DNA of 64,000 nucleotides from JBDROU01 sp043809745 [NCBI: bacterium] (GTDB lineage: Bacteria; Elusimicrobiota; JBDRMW01), in assembly GCA_043809745.1 (NCBI GenBank), contig JBDROU010000081.1, forward strand, positions 62,001 to 126,000, given 5' to 3'. The position numbers were made by a program, and so were the translations under genes. Positions 16,948 through 26,254 of this stretch are shown here, in pieces (the stretch's first letter is position 1; each line of letters begins with the position of its first letter). Under the pieces are notes generated by a model. The model saw nothing but the letters and a program-made list of their open reading frames with translations, did no database searches and was not told the DNA's origin.

Positions 16948-17900
16948 GCAAATACCTAATACTAGTACTCTGCATAATATTAACAATTCCCGGAAATTTG
17001 TGTTCTTTATCAAAAGAAAAAGAAAAAGAAGTTCTCATAGATTTCTTGTGGGGAGATGTGTTATCACTTCCTCAGAGTAAAAGGCCCAAAATCGCTCTGG
17101 TGCTTGGAGGCGGGGGGGCCAGAGGATTGGCGCATATAGGTGTTTTGAAAGTCCTGGAGCAGGAGTCAATCCCTATTGATCTGGTTATTGGGACAAGCGT
17201 CGGTTCTATTGTAGGTGTTCTATACTGTGCTGGTATGAGCATAAAAGAGATTGAGAGTCTCGGTGAAAATACCGGATGGAATACGCTGACTAATATTTCC
17301 ACTGCGGCTCTGGTGAAATTATTAATGGCAGAAAGCTTGCTTTCTAATAAAAAGATGGAGCGTTACCTGAGTAAATTTTTAGGTGATAAAAGATTTGAAG
17401 ATCTGGATATCCCATTTGTTTGTATAGCAACCGATGTTCATACGGGTGAGAAGATAATTTTTAAGGAGGGTGATGTATTGACTGCCGTAAGGGCAAGTTC
17501 GACCATCCCCGGTTTGTTCAGCCCTGTCGAATATAGGCACCGTTTTTTAGTGGACGGCGGTTTAGTCGATAACCTGCCAACAGATGTTGCTAAGATGATG
17601 GGAGCTGACATAATAATTGCAGTTCCTCTGGAAGCGGATTTTTCAAAGTATAAGCTTGATAATGTGCTGCAGATATTAAACCAGGCTATCTATATCCAGG
17701 GATTGGTTTTGAGCAATGAACTATCAAAATCTGCGGACGTGCTTATTAAACCTATGATCAAGGACATTACTACATTTGAGCTGTGGAGGAGTAAGGAAGC
17801 AATCGATTCCGGGGAAAAGGCCGCAAGAAATGCCATTGAAAATGTGAAAAGTATTATAATCAACAAAACTTTTGATATGACAAATAAAAATAAGGATTAG
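16944..17900 (+). CDS. Patatin-like phospholipase, secreted or periplasmic
   Basis: A patatin-fold Ser/Asp lipid acyl hydrolase behind a signal peptide (about 20 residues). The oxyanion motif GGGGARGLAH (from about residue 54), the nucleophile elbow GTSVGS and the catalytic DGGLVDNLP are all present, so the dyad is intact. It is 318 residues long. A POTRA/barrel extension as in type Vd autotransporters is missing. Coupling to a TolC-like gene by ATGA and to a secreted TPR gene suggests an envelope lipid role, comparable to RssA-like proteins. Confidence 0.9.
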   Translation: MSKYLILVLCIILTIPGNLCSLSKEKEKEVLIDFLWGDVLSLPQSKRPKIALVLGGGGARGLAHIGVLKVLEQESIPIDLVIGTSVGSIVGVLYCAGMSIKEIESLGENTGWNTLTNISTAALVKLLMAESLLSNKKMERYLSKFLGDKRFEDLDIPFVCIATDVHTGEKIIFKEGDVLTAVRASSTIPGLFSPVEYRHRFLVDGGLVDNLPTDVAKMMGADIIIAVPLEADFSKYKLDNVLQILNQAIYIQGLVLSNELSKSADVLIKPMIKDITTFELWRSKEAIDSGEKAARNAIENVKSIIINKTFDMTNKNKD

Positions 17901-17909
17901 CGGAATTTA

Positions 17910-18935
17910 ATGATTACTAGAATATATAAACTAATTATAACTGCAGTATTAATGGCGGCTATTCATATACCCGGTTGGTGTCAGAATGAATACCAGACCG
18001 ATAAGCTAATTGCAGAGCATAAAAGCGACAGTAAGAAGAACTTAAAGCGCTGGAAAAAATATTATTTGAGTAAAGCAAAATTATATTTTAGCGACAAAGA
18101 GTATGAAAAGGCCTCAAGGATAGATGAGGATTTAATGCAGCTAAACCTCTCAAAAAAGGAGATGTTTACAATTAGCGCTCGTTTGGGAAAATCTTTTATA
18201 GCTCTTGGCAAATATGAAAAAGCTATAAATTACTTTAATATGGCGTTAGAATCCGGGAAGAAAAATCCTGATATTTTATTTGAGCTGGCAAAAAGCTATG
18301 AGGGTGTGGATATACTCGAGGAAGCATTAAAATATTATAAGTTGTGCGTAAAAAATGATAAACATTTTTGGATGGCATATGTTGGGCTTGGAAGGATTTA
18401 TTGGCGTCAAGGATTGATGGATATGGCGCTGATGGAACTAGGAAGAGTTTTTGATATGGGGAAAGCGAATATAGAGACATATAATCTAGCCTCGCTTGTG
18501 CTTGAAAAACTCAATGATATACCTAGAGCCATTGAGATGCAGGAGAAATCTTTGGAAATTGAGATAAGGCCTGAATATCACTCTCGTATTGGGTATTTGC
18601 ATTTTACTAATAATCAATATGAAAAAGCTGCTTCGGCATATAAGAAAGCTTTAGCAATTGATCCGTTGGATGATGAAGCGGTACTCTACTTAGGTATTGT
18701 TAATTTTAGATCTGGCAATAATAAAACAGCAGAGACTTATTTCAATCAGACAATTAAAATGGACAGGACGAATGCTGTCGCATATTTTTTCTTAGCGGTT
18801 ATTAGTCAGCAAAAAAATGATATTAAGAAAGCTTTGCAATATTTAGATAAAGTTTTTGAATATGCGCAAAGCAAGCAGCTTGTTAAGTACAGCGAAAAAT
18901 TGTCGAAAGAATGGAGGGCTTATTCAAACAGGTAA
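17910..18935 (+). CDS. Secreted TPR-repeat protein
   Basis: A signal peptide (about residues 1-24, ending GWCQ) precedes roughly seven tetratricopeptide repeats covering most of the 341 residues. Examples are ALGKYEKAINYFNMALE, ILEEALKYYKLCVKND, NQYEKAASAYKKALAIDP and DIKKALQYLDKVFEY. TPR proteins of this kind act as scaffolds in the periplasm. It follows the patatin gene by 9 bp and ends 1 bp before lysA. No specific partner can be named. Confidence 0.8.
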   Translation: MITRIYKLIITAVLMAAIHIPGWCQNEYQTDKLIAEHKSDSKKNLKRWKKYYLSKAKLYFSDKEYEKASRIDEDLMQLNLSKKEMFTISARLGKSFIALGKYEKAINYFNMALESGKKNPDILFELAKSYEGVDILEEALKYYKLCVKNDKHFWMAYVGLGRIYWRQGLMDMALMELGRVFDMGKANIETYNLASLVLEKLNDIPRAIEMQEKSLEIEIRPEYHSRIGYLHFTNNQYEKAASAYKKALAIDPLDDEAVLYLGIVNFRSGNNKTAETYFNQTIKMDRTNAVAYFFLAVISQQKNDIKKALQYLDKVFEYAQSKQLVKYSEKLSKEWRAYSNR

Positions 18936-18936
18936 A

Positions 18937-20181
18937 ATGAGTCTGCATTATAAAAACAAAAGTTTATTTTTAGAGGATGTTGATATTGAGAAGCTTGCTG
19001 AAAAGGTTAAGACCCCTGTGTTTATATACTCGAGAAAAGAGCTTCTCGGTAATTATTCTGCAATAGAGAAAACTTTAAGCAAGTTTAATCATGTTATTTG
19101 TTTTGCAGTCAAATCAAATTCTAATTTAGCGTTATTGCATGAACTTGCTAAGAGAGGATGCGGGGCTGATATAGTTTCCGGCGGTGAACTTTACAGAGCT
19201 CTTAAGGCTGGGATCTCACCAAAAAAAATTGTCTATTCGGGGGTTGGTAAAACGGAAGATGAAATTTCTTATGCCTTAGAATCTAAAATAAAATTGTTCA
19301 ATATTGAATCTCTGGAAGAGTTAATGAGTATCAGCAGGGTTGCGAAAAGGAAAAAGCGCATAGCTCCTATTGCTATTCGAATAAATCCGGATATTGAAGT
19401 GGATACGCATCATCATGTAAAAACCGGCAAAGCAGAAACTAAGTTCGGTATTAATTTTCCTCATGTTCTTGAGGCATATGTTGAAGCAACCAGATTGCCG
19501 AACCTAAATGTTATAGGCGTGCATATGCATATAGGTTCTCAGATAAAGGAAGTAAATCCATATGTTAAAGGCATCAGAAAGTTAATGGAAATAGTAAATT
19601 GTCTTTCTATTATGGGTATTCAGCTTAAGATAATAGATATCGGCGGTGGTTTTGGAATTGCTTATTCAGAAAAGGAAAAACTGTTCCCGTTGGAAGAATT
19701 ATCTAAAGAGATGGCTCCTTTGATAAAGCAGAATAATCTAATGTTGATTGTAGAGCCGGGAAGATTTATATCCGGACCCAGCGGAATTTTGGTAACCAGG
19801 GTTATATACTGCAAGAATGTATATCCCAAGAATTTTATTATTGTGGACGCCGCTATGAATGATTTAGTCAGGCCGTCACTGTATGATGCTTATCACGCAA
19901 TTTTGCCGTTAAAGAAACTGAAGAGAAAAAATATAGTTGCAGATGTTGTGGGCCCTGTTTGTGAAACCGGAGATTATATTGCAAAAAATAGGACTATGGC
20001 GGCATGTAAGGCCGGTGAATATATTGCCGTAAAAGATGCCGGAGCATACGGGTTCAGTATGTCTTCAAATTATAACTCCAGGACTAGGGCTGCGGAAGTA
20101 ATGGTAAGCGGCAGCAGCTACACTGTTGTCCGCAAAAGAGAAACATACAGCAACCTAATAGAGGGCGAAAGGTTTATTTAA
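18937..20181 (+). CDS. lysA: Diaminopimelate decarboxylase
   Basis: PLP enzyme making L-lysine from meso-diaminopimelate. The PLP lysine is in FAVKSNSN (about residue 58). HMHIGSQI, DIGGGFGI, VEPGRFISG and VCETGDYIA are the family blocks, with GAYGFSMSSNYN near the end. The ATG at 18937 immediately follows the TPR stop. An upstream in-frame ATG at 18856 would lie inside the TPR gene and adds residues unlike the family, so it was rejected. 414 residues. First gene of a lysA-dapF-dapA-dapB-dapL block. Confidence 0.97.
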   Translation: MSLHYKNKSLFLEDVDIEKLAEKVKTPVFIYSRKELLGNYSAIEKTLSKFNHVICFAVKSNSNLALLHELAKRGCGADIVSGGELYRALKAGISPKKIVYSGVGKTEDEISYALESKIKLFNIESLEELMSISRVAKRKKRIAPIAIRINPDIEVDTHHHVKTGKAETKFGINFPHVLEAYVEATRLPNLNVIGVHMHIGSQIKEVNPYVKGIRKLMEIVNCLSIMGIQLKIIDIGGGFGIAYSEKEKLFPLEELSKEMAPLIKQNNLMLIVEPGRFISGPSGILVTRVIYCKNVYPKNFIIVDAAMNDLVRPSLYDAYHAILPLKKLKRKNIVADVVGPVCETGDYIAKNRTMAACKAGEYIAVKDAGAYGFSMSSNYNSRTRAAEVMVSGSSYTVVRKRETYSNLIEGERFI

Positions 20182-20182
20182 C

Positions 20183-21001
20183 ATGAAGGGGATTCTCCAC
20201 TTTACAAAAATGGAAGGCGGCGGGAATGACTTTATTGTTATAGATGACACCCGCGCACATATCGGCAACTCTGCAAGCAGAATTGCAAAGAAAATATGCC
20301 ATAGAAGGTATTCAATCGGCGCTGATGGATTACTGGTATTAAAAAACGGCGCGCCAGGAAGTATTAAAATGAAATACTATAATGCTGATGGTTCGCCTGC
20401 AAGTTTTTGCGGAAACGGAGCAAGATGCATCTCTCTATATGCACATAAAAAGGGCATGGCGCCCAAAAAGTTTATTCTGGAGTCAGATGTTGGTCCGATA
20501 GATGTGTCAATTAATAAAGAGATAGTTAAAATTGCTATGTCTCAACCGAAGAACTTGGTGCGTAATATTGAATTAAAAATAGATGACAAAATTTTAATCT
20601 TAAGTTCAATAGATACAGGTGTGCCTCATACAGTGATTATTTTGGATAGTTATAATGGTGTTTCGGTTGAGGATATAGGCAGAAAGGTAAGGTTTCATAC
20701 ATACTTTCAGCCGGCTGGGACAAACGTGAATTTTATAGTTAAAAAAAGCCGTCATTTGATACACGTGAGGACTTATGAAAGGGGAGTTGAGTCAGAGACG
20801 TTGGCATGCGGAACCGGGGCTGTGGCTGCTGCATTAATTGCCGCAAGCAAGAATTTTTGTGATACTCCGGTTAGGTGCAAAACAATAGGAGGCGAAGAGC
20901 TTATTGTTCATTTCCATAAGAGTAATTCGGAGGTTCCTTTTAAGGATGTATATCTCGAAGGTCCTGCAAAGATATCTTTTGAAGGTGAAGTTTCAATTTA
21001 A
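20183..21001 (+). CDS. dapF: Diaminopimelate epimerase
   Basis: PLP-independent epimerase interconverting LL- and meso-diaminopimelate. Both active-site cysteines are visible: NADGSPASFCGNGARC (Cys about residue 75) and ESETLACGTGA (Cys about 209). The N-terminal FTKMEGGGNDFIVID is typical. It is 272 residues long. It starts 1 bp after lysA. Confidence 0.97.
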   Translation: MKGILHFTKMEGGGNDFIVIDDTRAHIGNSASRIAKKICHRRYSIGADGLLVLKNGAPGSIKMKYYNADGSPASFCGNGARCISLYAHKKGMAPKKFILESDVGPIDVSINKEIVKIAMSQPKNLVRNIELKIDDKILILSSIDTGVPHTVIILDSYNGVSVEDIGRKVRFHTYFQPAGTNVNFIVKKSRHLIHVRTYERGVESETLACGTGAVAAALIAASKNFCDTPVRCKTIGGEELIVHFHKSNSEVPFKDVYLEGPAKISFEGEVSI

Positions 21002-21052
21002 TTTAGCAGTATATTTTTTGGTAAATAAAGCAGGTATTATGGGGGGTTTTAA

Positions 21053-21946
21053 ATGTTTTCAGGTTCATTTGTTGCTATCGTAACACCGTTCTTAAAAAAC
21101 AAGATCGATGAAAAAAAGTTCAGAGAGCTGGTATTATATCAGTTGGATGCAGGAACCCAGGGAATAGTTCCTTGCGGAACTACAGGGGAAGCGGCGACCC
21201 TTTCATCAGATGAAAGGGAGCGGGTATTTTCAGTTGTTGTTGAAGCAGTGAATAATAAGGTTCCCGTGGTGGCCGGCACGGGTACAAATGATACCGCTCA
21301 TACTATTCAGTTAACTAGAATGGCGAAAAAATGCGGAGCTGACGCGGCTCTTGTTGTTACGCCGTACTATAACAAACCAACGCAAGACGGCTTGTTTGAG
21401 CATTATAAAAAGATATCAGGGGAAGTCGATATTCCGATAATAATTTATAATGTGCCCGGAAGAACCGGTGTAAATATACTGCCTCCAACAGTATTGAAGC
21501 TTATGAAAGAGTGCCCGACTATTGTTGGTATTAAAGAAGCATCCGGATGCATTGATCAATCTACCGAGATTATCAGTCAGGCGCGTTCCGATTTTTTCGT
21601 TCTGTCCGGTGATGATTCTCAGACACTGCCTCTTATGGCCGTAGGTGCCAGGGGAGTAATCTCAGTCGTTGCTAATTTGGCGCCGAGGGATGTACGTTCA
21701 CTTTGTCAGGCTGTAAGCGATAACGATTGGGATCAAGCAAGGACTTTTCATAACAAGCTTTATCCTCTGATTAAAGCGTGTTTTATGGAAACAAATCCGA
21801 TGCCTGTTAAAACGGCTCTTGAATTAATGGGGCTTTGCTCCGGGGAAGTCAGGCTTCCGTTATGCAAGATGCAGAAGGATAATAAGGATAAGCTGCAAAA
21901 GTTGTTGATGAGCTACGGGTTACTGAAAAATACAGTAAAAGTGTAA
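21053..21946 (+). CDS. dapA: 4-hydroxy-tetrahydrodipicolinate synthase
   Basis: Condenses pyruvate with aspartate semialdehyde as the first committed lysine step. It has a TIM-barrel with GTTGEAATL, YYNKPTQDG, the catalytic Tyr in YNVPGRTG and the Schiff-base Lys in GIKEASG (K161). 297 residues. A G-rich ribosome-binding region (ggggggtttt) precedes the ATG. A 51-bp gap separates it from dapF, with no clear promoter. Followed immediately by dapB. Confidence 0.97.
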   Translation: MFSGSFVAIVTPFLKNKIDEKKFRELVLYQLDAGTQGIVPCGTTGEAATLSSDERERVFSVVVEAVNNKVPVVAGTGTNDTAHTIQLTRMAKKCGADAALVVTPYYNKPTQDGLFEHYKKISGEVDIPIIIYNVPGRTGVNILPPTVLKLMKECPTIVGIKEASGCIDQSTEIISQARSDFFVLSGDDSQTLPLMAVGARGVISVVANLAPRDVRSLCQAVSDNDWDQARTFHNKLYPLIKACFMETNPMPVKTALELMGLCSGEVRLPLCKMQKDNKDKLQKLLMSYGLLKNTVKV

Positions 21947-21976
21947 TTGATAAATCTCGTCATAAGGAGTGTATGT

Positions 21977-22756
21977 ATGGTGAATGTAATAATTACCGGT
22001 GCATGCGGGAGGATGGGCTCAAGGATTACTGATCTGGCTAGGAATGAAAACAGGATTTCTGTTAAAGGGCTTGTAGATAGAAGCGACTGCGATTGCTTTG
22101 GGAAAGAGCTCTTCCCCGGGCTCATTGTAACATCAGATCTAGTTAAGGTGATAGATCAATGTGATATTGTAATAGATTTTACTTCGCCGAAATCTTCTTT
22201 ACAATATTTAGAAGCTGCCAGCAAACATAAGAAGGGTATTGTTATAGGGACTACTGGATTCGACGACAAACAAATAAAAGAGATTAATAATTATTCAAAT
22301 TCTGTACCGGTTGTTTTTGCCCCGAATATGAGTGTAGGGGTAAATGTATTGTTTAAGATCATTCAAGAAGCAGCAGGACTGCTAAATGGTTATGATGTTG
22401 AGATAATCGAGGCTCATCATAATAAGAAGAAGGATGCCCCTTCCGGAACAGCTAAAAGAATAGCGGAAATTGTCAGCAAAGAACTAGGATACTCTTTGGG
22501 TGATTCAGTTGTTTACGGAAGATCTGGGAATGTCGGAGAAAGGAAAAAGAAAGAAATCGGAATACATTCAATAAGGGCAGGAAATATAATAGGCGACCAT
22601 ACAATCTGTTTTGCTTCTTCAACTGAAAGTATAGAATTAAAACATAGGGCATTTTCCAGAGATGCACTCGCTGAGGGAGCGATTAGGGCGGCCATCTGGC
22701 TGAAAGGGAAAGGGCCGGGTTTGTATTCTATGAACGATATTTTAGGATTGAAATAA
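21977..22756 (+). CDS. dapB: 4-hydroxy-tetrahydrodipicolinate reductase
   Basis: NAD(P)H-dependent reductase after DapA. The Rossmann motif ITGACGRMGSRI is at the start, then VIDFTSP, IGTTGF, APNMSVGVN and the substrate motif EAHHNKKKDAPSGTA. The start is ATG 21977, decided by AAGGAG at 21964-21969 (7-bp spacing). An in-frame TTG at 21947 directly after the dapA stop lacks such a site. About 259 residues. Confidence 0.96.
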   Translation: MVNVIITGACGRMGSRITDLARNENRISVKGLVDRSDCDCFGKELFPGLIVTSDLVKVIDQCDIVIDFTSPKSSLQYLEAASKHKKGIVIGTTGFDDKQIKEINNYSNSVPVVFAPNMSVGVNVLFKIIQEAAGLLNGYDVEIIEAHHNKKKDAPSGTAKRIAEIVSKELGYSLGDSVVYGRSGNVGERKKKEIGIHSIRAGNIIGDHTICFASSTESIELKHRAFSRDALAEGAIRAAIWLKGKGPGLYSMNDILGLK

Positions 22757-22789
22757 AGAAATCTTATAGAAAGTTAGAGAATTAATAGT

Positions 22790-23953
22790 ATGGATGTGAA
22801 AACGAACAAGAGGTTTGAACAGCTTCCGCCGTACCTGTTTGCCGAAATAGACAGAAAGAAATTCGAAGCTCAGCAGCAAGGAAGAAAGATTATTTCGCTG
22901 GGTGTCGGTGATCCTGATATGCCTACACCTGAAAGAATAGTCAAAGCCGGGCAGGAAGCTTTGAAAAATCCAAGTAATCACCATTACCCTTTTGGAATCG
23001 GATTAACTTCTTTCAGAGAAACTGTGGCAAAATGGATGAGGGCCAGGTTTAATATACAGTTGGATTTGGACAGGGAGATAATACCTCTAATTGGTTCAAA
23101 AGAGGGTTTAGCCCATCTTCTGCTGGCTTTTGTAGATACTGATGATGTAGTATTAGTGCCTGAGCCGGGATATCCGCTGTATTACCATGCAAGTATTTTT
23201 GCAGATGCAAAGCCATATTATATGCCGCTTCTTAAAGAGAATGGATTCATGCCGGATTTAGAAGCAATCCCGAAAAATGTTTTAAATAAAGCAAAATGCA
23301 TGTTTCTTAATTATCCAAACAATCCAACCTCGGCATTAGCAACTGAAGAGTTTCTTAATAAAGTAGTTGAGTTTGCGGAAAAATACGGTATTTTAATTGC
23401 TTACGATGCGGCTTATTCGGAATTGTATTTTGATAAACCGCCTGTTAGTTTCTTATCAGTAAAAGGCGCTATGAATGTAGGTATAGAGTTTCATTCGCTG
23501 TCAAAGACATTCAATATGACAGGCTGGCGCATAGGTTGGGCTGCCGGCAATAGAAAGATAATAGAAGGGCTTAAGGTTGTGAAGGACAGTTATGATTCAG
23601 GCGTGTTTAATGCGGTGCAGGAAGCCGCAGTTACCGCATTGAACAACTATTACGAGCTAACGGACCCTATTAGAAAGATATATAAAAGCAGAAGGGATGT
23701 CTTTGTCGGTTTGATGAAAGAAGCCGGTTGGGAGATAGATGAACCAAAGGCTACATTCTATGTATGGGCAAAACCTCCAAAACAAATTGGTTCCAAACAA
23801 CTCTGTCTAAGATTAATGGATGAAGCAAATATTATAGCAACCCCGGGTGTGGGTTTTGGGCCTTCAGGCGAAGGTTATGTTCGTTTTGCGTTAACTGTAA
23901 ATGAAGAGGTACTCAGAGAGTCAGTGGAAAAAATTAATGCCGTTAAATGGTAG
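22790..23953 (+). CDS. dapL: LL-diaminopimelate aminotransferase
   Basis: Class I/II PLP aminotransferase converting tetrahydrodipicolinate straight to LL-diaminopimelate with glutamate, bypassing DapD, DapC and DapE. Markers are GVGDPDMPTP, the HYPFGIG segment, EPGYPLYYHAS, NYPNNPTSA, YDAAYSELYF and the PLP lysine in HSLSKTFNMTGWRIGWA (about residue 239). 387 residues fits DapL of the DapL2/methanogen-like group. Its position directly after dapB completes the lysine route, which supports dapL over a generic aspartate aminotransferase. Confidence 0.92.
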   Translation: MDVKTNKRFEQLPPYLFAEIDRKKFEAQQQGRKIISLGVGDPDMPTPERIVKAGQEALKNPSNHHYPFGIGLTSFRETVAKWMRARFNIQLDLDREIIPLIGSKEGLAHLLLAFVDTDDVVLVPEPGYPLYYHASIFADAKPYYMPLLKENGFMPDLEAIPKNVLNKAKCMFLNYPNNPTSALATEEFLNKVVEFAEKYGILIAYDAAYSELYFDKPPVSFLSVKGAMNVGIEFHSLSKTFNMTGWRIGWAAGNRKIIEGLKVVKDSYDSGVFNAVQEAAVTALNNYYELTDPIRKIYKSRRDVFVGLMKEAGWEIDEPKATFYVWAKPPKQIGSKQLCLRLMDEANIIATPGVGFGPSGEGYVRFALTVNEEVLRESVEKINAVKW

Positions 23954-23981
23954 AGACTTTAAGCAAATAAATATTTTATAA

Positions 23982-24482
23982 ATGAATCCTGAAAAATATG
24001 CGGTTTACCTGGGGTTAGGAAGTAATCTTGGTGAACGCCTAATATATTTGAGGTTAGCTTGTAAATATTTGAGATCATTTAAACACACGGATATTCTGAA
24101 ATATTCCAATGTTTATGAAACAAAGCCTGTAGGATTTATTAATCAACCTGATTTCCTTAATGCGGTTATCAAAATTAATACATTACTAAAACCATTGAAG
24201 CTTTTAGAATTTATTAAGCGGGTGGAAAGATCGATTGGAAGGATTGAAACCGATCAAAGATGGGGCCCGAGAATAATTGATATTGATATAATAAATTATG
24301 AAGGAGTTGAATTCAGCAGTTCGAGATTAAAAGTTCCTCATAAAGATTTATATTCAAGAGTGTTTTGGTTAAAACCTCTTCTTGAATTGAAAGCAGGTTT
24401 TGTTGATAATGGTTTGGTAAATAAATCTGCTCTGAACAGTAAAGATTTATTGCTTAAATATAAGGCTGATTTTTTGAGATGA
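23982..24482 (+). CDS. folK: 2-amino-4-hydroxy-6-hydroxymethyldihydropteridine pyrophosphokinase
   Basis: HPPK of folate synthesis: transfers pyrophosphate from ATP to 6-hydroxymethyl-dihydropterin. The family signature is YLGLGSNLGERL at the start, NVYETKPVGFINQPDFLNAV in the middle, and RWGPRIIDIDII (with the Mg-binding Asp pair). 166 residues. It overlaps panB by ATGA, so folate and pantothenate genes are coupled. folP and folB are not in the window. Confidence 0.95.
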   Translation: MNPEKYAVYLGLGSNLGERLIYLRLACKYLRSFKHTDILKYSNVYETKPVGFINQPDFLNAVIKINTLLKPLKLLEFIKRVERSIGRIETDQRWGPRIIDIDIINYEGVEFSSSRLKVPHKDLYSRVFWLKPLLELKAGFVDNGLVNKSALNSKDLLLKYKADFLR

Positions 24483-25276
24483 ATAAAATAACCATACAAA
24501 ACATTATTGAGATGAAGCGTAGAAGCGAGAAAATAGCTATGCTTACCTGTTATCATAACGCTCATGCAAAACAACTTAATGATGCTGGTGTTGATATAAT
24601 TCTGGTTGGTGACTCTTTAAATATGGTCCTGCTGGGCAATGAAAATACGCTTTCTTGCACAGTTGATCAGATGCTGCTTTTTACAAAAGCTGTAAAGAAA
24701 GGCAATTCAAAAGCTTTGCTTGTAGCTGATATGCCTTTTTTAAGCTATGGGGTAAGTGTTGAAGATTCTGTAAGAAATGCCGGAAGATTCTTTGCTGAAG
24801 CAGGCGCGGAAGCTGTTAAGATTGAAGGCGGAGAGAAGGTCATTCCGGTTATAGAAGCATTGGTTAAAAATAATATGCCTGTTATGGGACATTTAGGCTT
24901 AACTCCTCAATCTCTTCATCAACTGGGGGGATTTAAGATTCAGGGCAGGACGCGGGAGGATAGAAAAAAAATAAGGAAGGATGCAAAATTACTTGAAAAA
25001 GCCGGCGTATTTGCGATTGTCCTGGAATGCATTCCTTACAAATTGGCTAAAATTATCACTGAGGAAGTTTCAGTTCCTACAATCGGCATTGGCGCCGGAA
25101 AATACTGTGATGGGCAGGTTTTAGTAATAGATGATCTGCTGGGTATGGATTTATATTTAAAATTGAAATTTGTTAAGAAATATTTGAATCTTGGCAAGCT
25201 TATTCCCGAGGCTGTAAAATCATATATAGATGATGTCAAAAACGGTAAATTCCCGGATCAAGATCATTCATTCTAA
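24479..25276 (+). CDS. panB: 3-methyl-2-oxobutanoate hydroxymethyltransferase
   Basis: Ketopantoate hydroxymethyltransferase, the first step to pantothenate and CoA. The TIM-barrel markers are AMLTCYHNAHAK, ILVGDSLNMVLLG (metal Asp), VADMPFLSYG, AVKIEGG, MGHLGLTPQ, LECIPYKLA and PTIGIGAGKYCDGQVLV. 265 residues. It overlaps folK by 4 bp. panC follows after one intervening gene. Confidence 0.96.
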   Translation: MNKITIQNIIEMKRRSEKIAMLTCYHNAHAKQLNDAGVDIILVGDSLNMVLLGNENTLSCTVDQMLLFTKAVKKGNSKALLVADMPFLSYGVSVEDSVRNAGRFFAEAGAEAVKIEGGEKVIPVIEALVKNNMPVMGHLGLTPQSLHQLGGFKIQGRTREDRKKIRKDAKLLEKAGVFAIVLECIPYKLAKIITEEVSVPTIGIGAGKYCDGQVLVIDDLLGMDLYLKLKFVKKYLNLGKLIPEAVKSYIDDVKNGKFPDQDHSF

Positions 25277-25291
25277 AGGAGCAGCAGCTCA

Positions 25292-26248
25292 TTGATTGGG
25301 GTACAGCTAATTAAATTAAAGGATTATACCCATCGTTTAACCAAGTCATTTAGAAAATTCATTTTTATGGAAATATCAACTGCAGTTGCAATCTTTACAA
25401 CAGCTTTAGTAGTTATTGTTTTCTGGGGCTGGTATTCATCAAATTTAATTATACATACTCCTAAGATGAAGATTGAAACTAATCCCTGTGATTACGGACT
25501 AGAGTTTGAAGCTGTATCATTTTATACAGCTGATAATATAAAAATTTCCGGCTGGTTCGTGCCTGCTGAAAATGCAAATAATACAGTGATAATCTGTCAT
25601 GGTTGGGGTACAAATAAAGCTGATGTATTGCCGGGCACACAGTTTCTAAGAAGGTATAATATGAATTTATTGTATTTTGATTTCCGTAATCACGGAGAAA
25701 GCGGCGGGGATGCTTCTTCATTAGTGTTTTTCGAGATGCGGGATTTAAAAGCTGCAATAGAGTTCTTAAAAAAAGAAAAAAGGGAAAAAGCCAAAAAAAT
25801 TGGTGTATTGGGTTTTTCTATGGGAGGTTCGGTTAGTTTGATGGTAGCCAGCGAAGATGAGAGGGTAAGTGTAGTAGCAGCGGACAGTCCGTTCAGTGAT
25901 GTTCCTAAAGTAATAATAAGATATGCAAAGTTATTCTACGGGTTCCCTAAATTTCCATTAGTAGATATAGCGCTTATATTTGTTCGCATTCGTTTAGGTA
26001 TTAATCTGGCTGACTACTCACCTGTTAATTACATAGCTGATATCTCGCCGAGGCCTTTACTTATAATACAAGGCGGTCAAGATCTGAGGATGCCTGTAGA
26101 AGAAGGGAGGGCTTTATTCGAACAGGCAAAGCAGCCCAAAGAGTTGTGGATTGTTCAAGGCGCGGATCATTTAGGGGCATATGCTGGAAATGCATATGAG
26201 TACGAAAAAAAGATCGGCTCATTTTTCAAAAATTATTTAGAAAAATAA
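25292..26248 (+). CDS. Membrane-anchored alpha/beta hydrolase
   Basis: An N-terminal transmembrane helix (about residues 28-47) is followed by a serine hydrolase domain: ICHGWGTNK, DFRNHGESGG, the nucleophile elbow GFSMGGS, the acid in QGGQDLRMP and the His in GADHLGAY. It belongs to the abhydrolase/BAAT-like group and the substrate is unknown. A TTG at 25292 is chosen because AAGGAG lies 10 bp upstream. An ATG at 25367 would still keep the helix. Sitting between panB and panC, it might serve CoA or pantothenate metabolism, but nothing in the sequence shows this. Confidence 0.8.
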   Translation: MIGVQLIKLKDYTHRLTKSFRKFIFMEISTAVAIFTTALVVIVFWGWYSSNLIIHTPKMKIETNPCDYGLEFEAVSFYTADNIKISGWFVPAENANNTVIICHGWGTNKADVLPGTQFLRRYNMNLLYFDFRNHGESGGDASSLVFFEMRDLKAAIEFLKKEKREKAKKIGVLGFSMGGSVSLMVASEDERVSVVAADSPFSDVPKVIIRYAKLFYGFPKFPLVDIALIFVRIRLGINLADYSPVNYIADISPRPLLIIQGGQDLRMPVEEGRALFEQAKQPKELWIVQGADHLGAYAGNAYEYEKKIGSFFKNYLEK

Positions 26249-26254
26249 ATCACA

